This document shows positions 7,558 to 16,412 of a stretch of 39,891 nucleotides of DNA, in pieces. Under the pieces are notes generated by a model. The model was not told where the DNA came from. It saw only the letters and a list, made by a program, of their open reading frames with translations, and did no database searches. The stretch is from an uncultured Bacteroides sp. GTDB taxonomy: Bacteria > Bacteroidota > Bacteroidia > Bacteroidales > Bacteroidaceae. Where the stretch lies: positions 1 to 39,891 of the forward strand of contig NZ_CAUCSQ010000040.1 of the NCBI RefSeq assembly GCF_958445495.1, in the 5' to 3' direction. Within the stretch, counting starts at the first letter, position 1; every line of letters starts with the position of its first letter. Position numbers and translations under genes: made by a program.

Positions 7558-9906
7558 TTATTGCACAGAGATATTTTCCTTTAACCTTATATCGTCCGAA
7601 GACGCCCCAATCATAATCTGGAAATCGCCTGCTTCCACAAGCCGTTCCATATTCCGATTGACAACAGACAAGTCATTTTCCGTTAACACGAAAGCGACTC
7701 TCTTTTCTTCTCCCTTCCTCAAATGAAAACGTTTAAAATGTTTCAACTGTTTCACCGGCTGGACAACAGATGCGTATTCATCCCTTACGTAAAGCTGCGC
7801 CACTTCCTCACCATCATACTTTCCTGTATTCTTCACTTTAAACGAAACCTCAAAACGATAAGGAGATTTCTGCACTACCTGCAAATCGGAATATTCAAAA
7901 ACAGTATAACTCATCCCATAACCGAACGCATATAACGGAGAAGCCGGAATTTCTACATAATCATGGTTCCGGGGAGCCTTCTTATTATAATAAACCGGAA
8001 TCTGACCGACTGAACGGGGAACGGATATCGGTAAACGTCCGGCAGGATTATAATCTCCAAAAAGAATATCCGCTATGGCATTTCCCCCTTCCTGCCCCGG
8101 ATAATAGGCTGTCAACAGCGCATCGGCATGCTCCGAAACCCAATTCTTTTCCAACGGGCGTCCCTCAATATAAACCACAATCAAAGGCTTTCCCGTCTTT
8201 TTCAAAGATTTCAACAATTCCTGTTGCCTGCCAAGTAACGATAAGCTGGCACGGTCAAATCCTTCACCGCATTCCATATCACTGACACTTCCCTTTCCAG
8301 TTACCGCCGCACCGGTTTCTTTATAACTCGTTTTAAAATCACGTGCACTGGAACCTCCAACAACAGCAATCACAACTTCAGAACGACGTGCAGCCTCCAC
8401 CGCCCGCTCTATCTCATTCACAGCCGTGTCACGAATCGCACACCCCCTCACATACTCCACACGGGAAGGAGACAATTTTGCTACAATCCCGTCAAGCACA
8501 GTTTTCACATTACCGTCTTCCTGCGGAGCCGTGTAATCTCCCAGCATATTATACCTATTGTCGGCATTAGGACCAACGACCGCCACCCTATTTATCTTCT
8601 TGCTTAAAGGTAAAAGCGAGTTCTCGTTTTTCAGAAGCGTAACAGATGCCCGCGCCATTTCACGTGCCAATTCGATGTGTTCTCTACTGCGTACCGCCTT
8701 TGTCGTAGTCTCCGGATTTACATAAGGACGTTCGAACAACCCCATCTCAAACTTCATCCGCAACACCCGGCAGACAGCCGTATCAATCACTGCTTCATCC
8801 ATTCGTCCGGATTGAACCGCATGACAAAGATTAGTATAAGCATCGCCACCCAAATCGACATCGACGCCCGCCGTTACCGCCTGTATTGCAGCACATTCTT
8901 TCGTAGGAGCTACAAAATGACTTTCGTGAATCCCCTCAATACTATACAAATCGGAAACCACAAAACCTCGGAACTTCCATTCGTCACGCAAGAGTCGAGT
9001 CAGCAGATAACGGTTCGACGTACAAGGAACGCCGTCTATCGAATTGTATGAAGTCATTACAGACAATGCTCCCGCATCTATTGCCTCACGAAAAGGAGGA
9101 AGAAAATTCTGATGCAAATCCCGGAAACCAACCGACGCATAATTACCATTCTGTCCGCCTTCCGGCACAGCGTATGCAAGAAAATGTTTTAAAGTAGCTA
9201 CAGTAGCATATTCCTGTGATAAATTCCCTCCACCCAAACCTTCAATCATGGCTGCACCCAAGAGTGCCCCCAATACCGGGTCTTCCCCGAATGTTTCTTC
9301 GACACGAGACCAGCGAGGGTCGCGAGCCAAATCAAGAACAGGACCGTAACTGATATGTCCACCTTGAGAACGGATTTCCTTAGCGATGACCCGTCCCGCC
9401 TCTTTTATCAATTCCGGAGACCAAGTAGCCGCCATGCCGATACCAGTAGGAAAAACAGTAGCGCCAATCGCCATGTGACCGTGAGGAGCCTCCTCCGCCA
9501 AAAACATAGGAATCCCCAAACGGGTATTCTCCATTACATATTTCTGTAACGCATTCCCCGCCTTTGCAGCCAACTCAGGATTCAATCCGTTTGTCAGAGT
9601 CTTCTTTGTCCACGGATCTGCACGATAAGTAGCCCAAAGCATTCCCGCATTCCTTTCTTTAATTAATTGCCTGAATTTTCCGGAAGGGTAAACATCGTTC
9701 CCCCGTATTTCATACATTTCCCAACCTAAAGGACAAAGCAACTGGCCGACCTTCTCTTCCAAAGTCATTCGGGAAAGCAAATCCGCCACTCTTTCATCCA
9801 CCGGTAAACTGGGATTTTTATAAGCAAGTGTTGAAGAAGGTTGAGCAAACATCCACGTACATGCTATCTGTACCGTCATCAAGATATACCATCGTTCTAA
9901 CATCAT
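7558..9906 (-). CDS. Glycoside hydrolase family 3 (beta-glucosidase/beta-xylosidase type), exported
   Basis: This 782-residue three-domain GH3 enzyme starts with an N-terminal signal peptide ending near MFAQPSS and no lipobox, so it is probably periplasmic. The first domain (about residues 30-390) carries KHFLAYAVPEGG and the nucleophile region RGFVVSDLYSIEGIHE, with Asp319 as the likely nucleophile. Most GH3 proteins have SDW here and this one has SDL. The second alpha/beta domain begins near LLKNENSLLPL. A C-terminal fibronectin-III-like domain follows (VKNTGKYDGEEVAQLYV). Substrate specificity (Glc, Xyl or GlcNAc) cannot be read from the motifs. It is the last gene of the SusCD operon and would cut imported oligosaccharides from the non-reducing end. 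Confidence 0.9.
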   Translation of the reverse strand: MMLERWYILMTVQIACTWMFAQPSSTLAYKNPSLPVDERVADLLSRMTLEEKVGQLLCPLGWEMYEIRGNDVYPSGKFRQLIKERNAGMLWATYRADPWTKKTLTNGLNPELAAKAGNALQKYVMENTRLGIPMFLAEEAPHGHMAIGATVFPTGIGMAATWSPELIKEAGRVIAKEIRSQGGHISYGPVLDLARDPRWSRVEETFGEDPVLGALLGAAMIEGLGGGNLSQEYATVATLKHFLAYAVPEGGQNGNYASVGFRDLHQNFLPPFREAIDAGALSVMTSYNSIDGVPCTSNRYLLTRLLRDEWKFRGFVVSDLYSIEGIHESHFVAPTKECAAIQAVTAGVDVDLGGDAYTNLCHAVQSGRMDEAVIDTAVCRVLRMKFEMGLFERPYVNPETTTKAVRSREHIELAREMARASVTLLKNENSLLPLSKKINRVAVVGPNADNRYNMLGDYTAPQEDGNVKTVLDGIVAKLSPSRVEYVRGCAIRDTAVNEIERAVEAARRSEVVIAVVGGSSARDFKTSYKETGAAVTGKGSVSDMECGEGFDRASLSLLGRQQELLKSLKKTGKPLIVVYIEGRPLEKNWVSEHADALLTAYYPGQEGGNAIADILFGDYNPAGRLPISVPRSVGQIPVYYNKKAPRNHDYVEIPASPLYAFGYGMSYTVFEYSDLQVVQKSPYRFEVSFKVKNTGKYDGEEVAQLYVRDEYASVVQPVKQLKHFKRFHLRKGEEKRVAFVLTENDLSVVNRNMERLVEAGDFQIMIGASSDDIRLKENISVQ

Positions 9907-9981
9907 AATTATTATATGCAGTAAAAATGACTTATTAATTTATATTACGTTTCCTATTTTCTGACAAGCCTCCCGACAACC

Positions 9982-11058
9982 TCACCCACCGACCTTTCCC
10001 TCAAATATGACGGTATGCACAGGTCTCCGAACATCATTTGTTATAAAACGGACCTTCGCATCCAGCGATTGGTTGAAGGAAGATACGTCCAGTTCAAATG
10101 AAACCTCCAGACACTCACCTTGCTTCAAGACTTTTTCATTCCGGATATCAGCCGAAATGAACTCCGGACACTCTATCTTGCGGATAATAAGAGGATTCAT
10201 TCCCACATTTGTCACTCTTACCTTTTTCCGAATAAGTTTTCCGGACAAGATATTTCCTAAATTAAAATAAGATTGCGAACATTTCATCCTCGGTGCGTCC
10301 GCTGTGCTCACTCCCCTCATATCATCAATCACCGTACCGTAGATTCGTATAGGAACACTCCGTACGGAATTGACACAAATGATAATCCTGTCCTTTAATG
10401 TACCATAAAAACTTTTCAAGGGAGAAGCCGTTATTTTTATAACCGCACAAGCCCTGCCTTGAAGACACGAAGGCATGGACACAGATAAGCACCCGCTTTT
10501 ATCCGTCACTAAGTACGACAACTTCACTACCCTGTCCGAACGGTTACAGATTTTAATATCCAACTGTTTCGACATCCCGCTATGCTGTAATTCACCGTAA
10601 GACAAGGTCAGCCTGTCCGCCCGGATATCCGGAGACAAAGAATAAGGATACTCATCTTCCATACGGTTAATCGTATCAACAGTCCCCTTCACCCAAAGTG
10701 TATTGACACTTTGTCCCGAATTTGAGACAACCCTTATGCTTTTAGAAAAAAAACCGGTTCTCCCTTTAGGGTCAAAAGTCACCGTAACAGTCCCCGTACC
10801 TCCCGGTCTTACAGGTTGTTTACTGTAAACGGGAACAGTGCACCCGCAAGTCGAAATCACTTCCTCAATCACAATCGGAGAAGTATGCACATTGGTAAAA
10901 TGGAAAGTATGGCTCACCTTACCTTCCGCCTCACGAATATGGCTAAAATTCCAGACGGTGGCATCAAAGTGTAATACGGCCTTTCCCTCCCGTTGAGCAC
11001 ATACGTCGGCAACAAGACTCAACAAAATTATCAAAACGGATATACAACGTCTTATCAT
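9982..11058 (-). CDS. Exported DUF1573 / ASPM-SPD-2-Hydin-like repeat protein
   Basis: The frame is open from 11169, which would overlap the preceding gene. The ATG at 11058 (MIRRCISVL) has GAGGAAA seven bases upstream and begins a clean signal peptide ending VCAQ, so the protein is 358 residues. An Ig-like DUF1573 domain follows, with WNFSHIREAEGKVSHTFHF and the typical STCGCTVP motif and VTFDPKGR strand. A second Ig-like repeat lies near the C-terminus (FNLGNILSGKLIRKKVRVTN). Such domains are structural or binding modules with no known catalytic role. Its place between the LamG lipoproteins and GH3 suggests a helper of the glycan locus, but its function is unknown. Confidence 0.75.
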   Translation of the reverse strand: MIRRCISVLIILLSLVADVCAQREGKAVLHFDATVWNFSHIREAEGKVSHTFHFTNVHTSPIVIEEVISTCGCTVPVYSKQPVRPGGTGTVTVTFDPKGRTGFFSKSIRVVSNSGQSVNTLWVKGTVDTINRMEDEYPYSLSPDIRADRLTLSYGELQHSGMSKQLDIKICNRSDRVVKLSYLVTDKSGCLSVSMPSCLQGRACAVIKITASPLKSFYGTLKDRIIICVNSVRSVPIRIYGTVIDDMRGVSTADAPRMKCSQSYFNLGNILSGKLIRKKVRVTNVGMNPLIIRKIECPEFISADIRNEKVLKQGECLEVSFELDVSSFNQSLDAKVRFITNDVRRPVHTVIFEGKVGG

Positions 11059-11122
11059 AGTTTCCTCACATTCATATCGGGAGCTATGCAAAATACAGTA
11101 GCCCCCGATACAAAACTTGTTC

Positions 11123-12403
11123 CTATTCGCTTTCCGGTAAATCGTTAAATTCAGCATTCCAGACAACATTCGCAGAAGTCGGGAACGTCAAATCACGTCT
11201 ATTGCCTGAGCTGTCTTTCAAAACATTACCCTCGCCCTCATCCAATTTCCAGTAACCGTATAAGTCTGATGAAGACGGAGAAGCTACTGTACGCAAGTTA
11301 GCTTTCACTTCCTCTGCAGTCAAACACTTTTTCCACATACGGATATCGGAAATCAAACCGTTAAAATAATAGCTCGAATTCGTATTGCCTAGCTGAATAC
11401 CAGTCAAAGTATATCCCACTTTGAACTTTTGAGAAGAGGACGGTCCCCAACGTTTTGTCGGTTCCGCAGAAGCAACCTCCTCACCGTTAACATACAAGCG
11501 ATAAGCCACATCCTTATTCTGGCCGGTCTTTGTCCCGTCACAAGTGACAGTCAGCCTTACCCATTGATTGGTCGGCAAAGTTATATTCTGGTTAGCCAAT
11601 GTCAAATCGCATTGACGATTACCTATATTAGACGCCCCCGCCGTACCGGTCACGCGCAGTTCGCAACCGCTAAAAGGCTCATTGTTGTGATTCGTGTCTT
11701 TACCGTGCCAAGTACCTATATAGTTAACCCCGCTATGCCAGCTATACGGATAGATAAGTACTTCAAATGTGTGGGTATTATCCTCAATCGTTACCACTTC
11801 ATCATTTGCGAAACTCAACGTGCGGTACATATCCGTCGAATAAGAACTCATATCCAATCCCGGTATGTAATCCAATTTTCCGTCGATACCAATCGTAAAA
11901 TAAGCAACAGAACGAGTGTCCGTAACGAATTGCCCGACACAAGACTCATCCATTACCGCAACGACAGGAAGCAAATACTCTTCACCTTCCGACAGTCCGA
12001 ATAACGACGAAAACTTAACAGATAAAGAATTCGACTCCTGTTCGCCGGCCTTAATGATTGCGTTGCTGTTCTGCAACTCATAGACAAAAGAAGGCATCAT
12101 CTTATAAGACGTATTATTGGCGGCATTATAAGCCTCCACCATATTTTCGTCTACAGCAATGTCACATAATAAAGTGGTAGCGGCAGGCCTGTCCAACCTG
12201 ATTGTATAATCATAAACATAACTTCCCGCATCCAATATCTCACGATAATCAATGGCAACCAATCCAGCTTCCGACTGCGGCATTTCTATTACAGGCAACT
12301 CTACAGAATCACCGTCATCGTCCGAACATGCAGTGCCCCCCAATCCTCCCAGTAAGACAAACAAAAGGAGAGTAAATCTATCTATTACATTTTTCATAAT
12401 CAT
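11123..12403 (-). CDS. DUF1735-LamG surface lipoprotein, likely glycan-binding (second of two)
   Basis: The lipoprotein signal ends GGTAC, and Cys26 is followed by SDDDGD, an acidic surface-export tail. Residues of about 45-170 form a DUF1735-like domain (YNAANNTSYKMMPSFVYEL, then IKAGEQES and EEYLLPVVAVM). Residues of about 190-400 form a LamG/concanavalin-like jelly roll (YLYGYWKLDEGEG-type end: LYGYWKLDEGEGNVLKDSS). Together with its neighbour it occupies the slot of the surface glycan-binding proteins in Sus-like systems, next to the GH18 gene. An inactive or unrecognised enzymatic role of the LamG domain is possible. The start may be at 12403 or two codons later at 12397. Confidence 0.8.
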   Translation of the reverse strand: MIMKNVIDRFTLLLFVLLGGLGGTACSDDDGDSVELPVIEMPQSEAGLVAIDYREILDAGSYVYDYTIRLDRPAATTLLCDIAVDENMVEAYNAANNTSYKMMPSFVYELQNSNAIIKAGEQESNSLSVKFSSLFGLSEGEEYLLPVVAVMDESCVGQFVTDTRSVAYFTIGIDGKLDYIPGLDMSSYSTDMYRTLSFANDEVVTIEDNTHTFEVLIYPYSWHSGVNYIGTWHGKDTNHNNEPFSGCELRVTGTAGASNIGNRQCDLTLANQNITLPTNQWVRLTVTCDGTKTGQNKDVAYRLYVNGEEVASAEPTKRWGPSSSQKFKVGYTLTGIQLGNTNSSYYFNGLISDIRMWKKCLTAEEVKANLRTVASPSSSDLYGYWKLDEGEGNVLKDSSGNRRDLTFPTSANVVWNAEFNDLPESE

Positions 12404-12427
12404 AACATCTATTCAATTATTATCGCC

Positions 12428-13642
12428 TTATTCAACACATTTATTCGTATCGTCATAAGTCCAGTCAATCGTGATTCCGTTCTTATAACTTATATCACGT
12501 TTTGACGGAGACAAATCATAGAAAGTAGTACCTTCTCCCTCATTCATCCGCCAATAAGACACGAGCCCGTCGGTGGAAGGGTCTACGCCACACACATTTG
12601 CTTTGATTTCACGAGCAGACAAGGGACGGGTCCAAAGACGCATTTCACTCAAACGACCGTAAAACAACTGTGAAGATTGATAACCTTTCGAAGGCATCCC
12701 GATTTGTACCCCATAAAGCGCGTATTCATACGGGGCGACCGTTATGGAATTGTCCTTCTCCCCATTGATGTACAATGTCAAAGTATTGCCGTCGTTCACC
12801 AAAGCAACGGAATACCAGGTATTCAAAGCAAACCGCGTATTAGACGACATCTTACCCTGTTTAGTCGTTACGTGCAATTGGTTCGGTTCATCTGTTCCTT
12901 CACCGAAACGAAGCAGATTCTGGTCACATTTAAATCCACCGTCATCAATCGCTCCCCCTTCTACAGAATCCTCACTACCTCCGAACGAGCAGACGCGGGT
13001 AGTGCCTGAAGCACCGGAAGAACGGAATTTCGTAGCATAAATTTTCACTTCCCAAGTATAAGTGGGCAATGAAGGAATAGGGTCCGGAAGCAAGAACTGG
13101 TAAGCCATAGAAGCCTGCCCCACATAAGGAGCGTAAAAACGCAATGTCCGGGACACTTTCAGGAAAATAGTACGTCCTGCTTCTATGATATCCAAACCAC
13201 CCGTCGCGCTTTTTATCGTCACCGGCACTAAATAAACACGTCCCGGCACAAACTCTGAATCATCGACAATCGAAAGAGACGCAGCGGAAGAGATTGCCTG
13301 TCCGGCAGAAATCGTAACGTCTGGATTCTCAAATGTATAAGAACCCTCCGGAACAGGATAATAATTAGTTCCCATTTCCGCATTGTAACTATCAACCAGA
13401 CTCACGTCAACAGCCAGATTCACCTGGATATCCCACTCAACGCGGGAAGTCGAAGTCACAGAAACGGCATACGCAGACGGGAATCCGTCTACAGCAAACT
13501 TCACCAACTTATCCGAAGCTGTTCCGGTCATTAATAATCCGTCACCCTTTTGAGCAGCTTCCTGACATCCTAACAACATGAAAGAAGCCATTCCTACCAA
13601 AGCAATTCCCGCTATTTTTCTTATATTATTCCATGTTTTCAT
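12428..13642 (-). CDS. DUF1735-LamG surface lipoprotein, likely glycan-binding (first of two)
   Basis: This 404-residue lipoprotein has lipobox MLLGC. A DUF1735-like domain occupies the N-terminal half (SYNAEMGTNYYPVPEGSYTF, then ISAGQAISS and VYLVPVTI). A LamG-type jelly roll follows (NTWYSVALVNDGNTLTLYIN; RLWTRPLSAREIKANVCG; GLVSYWRMNEGEGTTFYDLS). It has the same domain order as the next gene, and the two end with very similar motifs (SAREIK/TAEEVK then YW.MNEGEG), so they are probably paralogues from an old duplication that have since diverged strongly. Gaps of 22-24 nt to both neighbours indicate one operon. It is inferred to bind the glycan on the cell surface next to the GH18 enzyme. 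Confidence 0.8.
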   Translation of the reverse strand: MKTWNNIRKIAGIALVGMASFMLLGCQEAAQKGDGLLMTGTASDKLVKFAVDGFPSAYAVSVTSTSRVEWDIQVNLAVDVSLVDSYNAEMGTNYYPVPEGSYTFENPDVTISAGQAISSAASLSIVDDSEFVPGRVYLVPVTIKSATGGLDIIEAGRTIFLKVSRTLRFYAPYVGQASMAYQFLLPDPIPSLPTYTWEVKIYATKFRSSGASGTTRVCSFGGSEDSVEGGAIDDGGFKCDQNLLRFGEGTDEPNQLHVTTKQGKMSSNTRFALNTWYSVALVNDGNTLTLYINGEKDNSITVAPYEYALYGVQIGMPSKGYQSSQLFYGRLSEMRLWTRPLSAREIKANVCGVDPSTDGLVSYWRMNEGEGTTFYDLSPSKRDISYKNGITIDWTYDDTNKCVE

Positions 13643-13664
13643 ACCTTACATACAAATTTAGTTT

Positions 13665-14759
13665 TCATCCGTTTTCTTCTTCCGTTTCTTTTTCAGTAGA
13701 CTGCCGTACAGGTTTTCCGGCAGGATTTTGTTCCTGAATGCCGCGTCGAAGGCTATAATAAGGAATAGCCGTTTTCTCTTTATCGCCTATAGCTTGGTTA
13801 GCCGGACGGGTAGTATTGTACTCATATTCAAAATAATACCCTCCAAATCCGCCTTTTCGCCCTTGTGTCGGGTTCCAGCGCGCCATGCCTATCACAGAAT
13901 ACAGCGGGTTTCCCCATGAATCGACCTTATTCCCGTCAGCCTCCGTAAACTCTACTCCGCCGTCTTGCCAATACCAGCCCATCTGTTCCGTAGCAATGAA
14001 CTTTTCAGGAGGACACCAACTGCTAAGCTGGTCAAACCTGAATTGTAACGCCTGTGTACTGCTGGAACTATAACACTGCCGGACAAAATAATCAACATAC
14101 GGTTCCGTCTCCTTAGGAGGAACCTGATTATAAAAGTCGACTATTAATAATTTACCCGTACCCGATTGAGGTCCGAAATAATTGCCCAACACTTTTATAA
14201 ATTTTGTAAAATTATCATTCTGCAACCAGTCGCCTTCCGGTTCATAGTCCAAATCCAGACCATCCAAATCGTTACGCAACACACATCTTGCAAGATACAA
14301 AGCATAAGCCTCGATACCCTCATCCGTTTTAGGAAACTCCGTATTCGCAATACGGCAAATCGTACACATCACAACACGAGTGCCTTTCACCTCGCGAATG
14401 TAATTCATCTCCTCATAAGCTGTCGGCAAATAACGTTCGTTATAATAACTGGTTTCTACATAAGCCGGATTGTCGGAAGGGATACCGGACCATAGGCTGA
14501 CAATATCCAAACTGTCCGGCAATCCTGTAAAATGAAGTCCCTGTGAAGGAGACGCTTCCGAAGTATACCCCGCATACCAGCCGAAACATATAGCGTGGTC
14601 CGTTTTCTTATACTCACGCAAGTTTTGAAAATACTCTTCATCATAAGTATTCGCCGCCTGTATAATTTCCGGTTCAATATCCGTATCACAACCGCTCACA
14701 ATTAACGTCAAAAAGCATGTGAACAAAAAATATAGGTAATTTCTTTTCATATTCTGCAT
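13665..14759 (-). CDS. GH18 glycosidase, endo-beta-N-acetylglucosaminidase-like lipoprotein
   Basis: This 364-residue lipoprotein (lipobox IVSGC, Cys24) consists of a single TIM-barrel GH18 domain. The signature DGLDLDYE at residues 166-173 keeps all three acidic positions, with Glu173 as general acid and Asp171 as substrate-assisting residue, so the enzyme should be active. Later barrel motifs QMGWYWQDGG and FGGYYFEYEYN resemble the single-domain ENGases of the EndoF/BT3987 group more than chitinases. Such enzymes cut the chitobiose core of N-glycans on the cell surface. The gene follows susD by 15 nt and is followed by two DUF1735-LamG genes, the usual setting of these enzymes. The substrate remains an inference; a second in-frame ATG lies at 14750. 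Confidence 0.85.
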   Translation of the reverse strand: MQNMKRNYLYFLFTCFLTLIVSGCDTDIEPEIIQAANTYDEEYFQNLREYKKTDHAICFGWYAGYTSEASPSQGLHFTGLPDSLDIVSLWSGIPSDNPAYVETSYYNERYLPTAYEEMNYIREVKGTRVVMCTICRIANTEFPKTDEGIEAYALYLARCVLRNDLDGLDLDYEPEGDWLQNDNFTKFIKVLGNYFGPQSGTGKLLIVDFYNQVPPKETEPYVDYFVRQCYSSSSTQALQFRFDQLSSWCPPEKFIATEQMGWYWQDGGVEFTEADGNKVDSWGNPLYSVIGMARWNPTQGRKGGFGGYYFEYEYNTTRPANQAIGDKEKTAIPYYSLRRGIQEQNPAGKPVRQSTEKETEEENG

Positions 14760-14774
14760 AATTTAACTAACCGA

Positions 14775-16388
14775 TTATTTATTAGCAACATCCCACCATA
14801 ATCTGACACCGGGGTTATCCACTCCGCCTAAAAGTGTGATGCCTTTATCCAATTCCGTCCTGTTGGTGTTATACTCCGATTCCGGATAAGGCAACCTGCG
14901 AATCTGAATATCCGTATTCACTGAACCGCCGGAACTTTCGTTTACAACCACCGGAAACACTTTCGGATAGCCGGTGCGACGGAACTCCGTCCACGCTTCC
15001 TGTCCCACCGGATAAAGAGCGATGTACTTCTGTGTAATAATTTGTTCCAGATTCGTATCAAAGTCACCCGACTCATCCCAGGCAACAGACACAGTACCCA
15101 ACGCATCCATAGAATGAGAAGAAGTCACCGGGTCCTCATAATCGGCGGGAACATAGCCGTCTTCCGCTGTTCTTGCCAGATACTCGTCAACTCCCGATAC
15201 CCCATGTTCGTCAAAAGACATTCTTATCCCCTCTTCATAATACTTTTTAGCATCAGCACCCGTCCCCCACCGCAAAGCATATTCCGCCAACAGGAAATAC
15301 GACTCGGACGAACGCATCCATACCACATTGGAAGTGGCAGTCGCCTGAGGAACGGAAAAGATTCCGGTTATGTATTTATCCTTACTTATATCCTTTGACA
15401 TTCCGGCTCTGATGCCACGGTACTTTCCATCCGTACCCGTTTCAAAATAAGCGGAAAGCCGAGGGTCCTGGTATCCATTCATGTATGAATCCAGAGTCGC
15501 TCCCATACAGATATCATCCCATCCCTTCAGAACATAAAGGGGGCTTTCATAAGTTGCTATCGGAGTGATATGCTGCAATTCCGCCAGGTCTGACTTCGCA
15601 CTCATCAAACCGTAACTGTTGTCGATAGCCAGCCGGGCTTCGCTTTTCGCCTTCACTTCATCTATATAGGCAAGATGCATCGCAAGACGCAAACGAAGCG
15701 AGTTGGCAAATTTTATCCAAGCCGTAACATCACCGTTGAATACACAATCCCATGACGACAACACCTTGTTTCCGGATGCCGCATAACTTTCCAGATTGCT
15801 GATAGCCCCATCCAATTCTTCAAAAAACCTATAATAAACATCCTTTTGCGAATCATAAGGCACTTCTTTCGAAACCCCGAAGTTCAAATAAGGAATAGGA
15901 CCGTAGGTATCCGTGACCCGGTGCATCGCAGCCACCTTCAGAATCTGCGCCATAGAGAAACGCGGGTCTTCATCGTTATTAATCGCCTTTCTGATTTCAC
16001 GCCAAGCATTCATCGTCGTCAGGTAATTGGTTGTAAACATATCACCGTACCAACTTCTCTTATCCCAATTGTAACGGCCGGCGGAATTAATGCTGGGAGC
16101 AGGGAAACCGAAATATCCGACATAACCGTCTCCTCCCATCACTTCCACCGTCTGATACCTGTCCGAACCGATATTAAGTCCCGGCTGCGCCACTACCAAT
16201 ACGTTCTGCTCCATCTGTAACAGAAGAGAGCCCGTCCTCACGTTATCCCAATCCGTCATCTCGTCAGTCGCCTCGTTAGGATTAGTATTGTACTCCAGAA
16301 AACTCTTCGTACACCCTACATTTATCATAATCACTCCAAGGAGTAAATAGCAGTTCCTTATCTTAAAAAACTTACGTATGTTCATCAT
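14775..16388 (-). CDS. SusD-like nutrient-binding outer-membrane lipoprotein (SusD-like_2 group)
   Basis: The 537-residue protein has a lipoprotein signal ending NVGC (Cys26). The mature N-terminus contains NTNPNEATDEM, the mark of the SusD-like_2 group, followed by the helical TPR-like body. It is the lid that captures oligosaccharide above the SusC pore. It lies 24 nt after susC and 15 nt before GH18, so it belongs to the same transcript. The sequence ends GVRLWWDVANK without truncation. Ligand specificity cannot be read from sequence. Confidence 0.93.
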   Translation of the reverse strand: MMNIRKFFKIRNCYLLLGVIMINVGCTKSFLEYNTNPNEATDEMTDWDNVRTGSLLLQMEQNVLVVAQPGLNIGSDRYQTVEVMGGDGYVGYFGFPAPSINSAGRYNWDKRSWYGDMFTTNYLTTMNAWREIRKAINNDEDPRFSMAQILKVAAMHRVTDTYGPIPYLNFGVSKEVPYDSQKDVYYRFFEELDGAISNLESYAASGNKVLSSWDCVFNGDVTAWIKFANSLRLRLAMHLAYIDEVKAKSEARLAIDNSYGLMSAKSDLAELQHITPIATYESPLYVLKGWDDICMGATLDSYMNGYQDPRLSAYFETGTDGKYRGIRAGMSKDISKDKYITGIFSVPQATATSNVVWMRSSESYFLLAEYALRWGTGADAKKYYEEGIRMSFDEHGVSGVDEYLARTAEDGYVPADYEDPVTSSHSMDALGTVSVAWDESGDFDTNLEQIITQKYIALYPVGQEAWTEFRRTGYPKVFPVVVNESSGGSVNTDIQIRRLPYPESEYNTNRTELDKGITLLGGVDNPGVRLWWDVANK

Positions 16389-16412
16389 TATCTTTTTTAA
16401 AGGTTAATCCAA

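Noticed and set aside
11059..11169. Longer start of the DUF1573 protein at 11169
   Set aside because: It would overlap the end of the preceding LamG gene and places 37 uncharacteristic residues before a clean signal peptide with a good ribosome-binding site at 11058.
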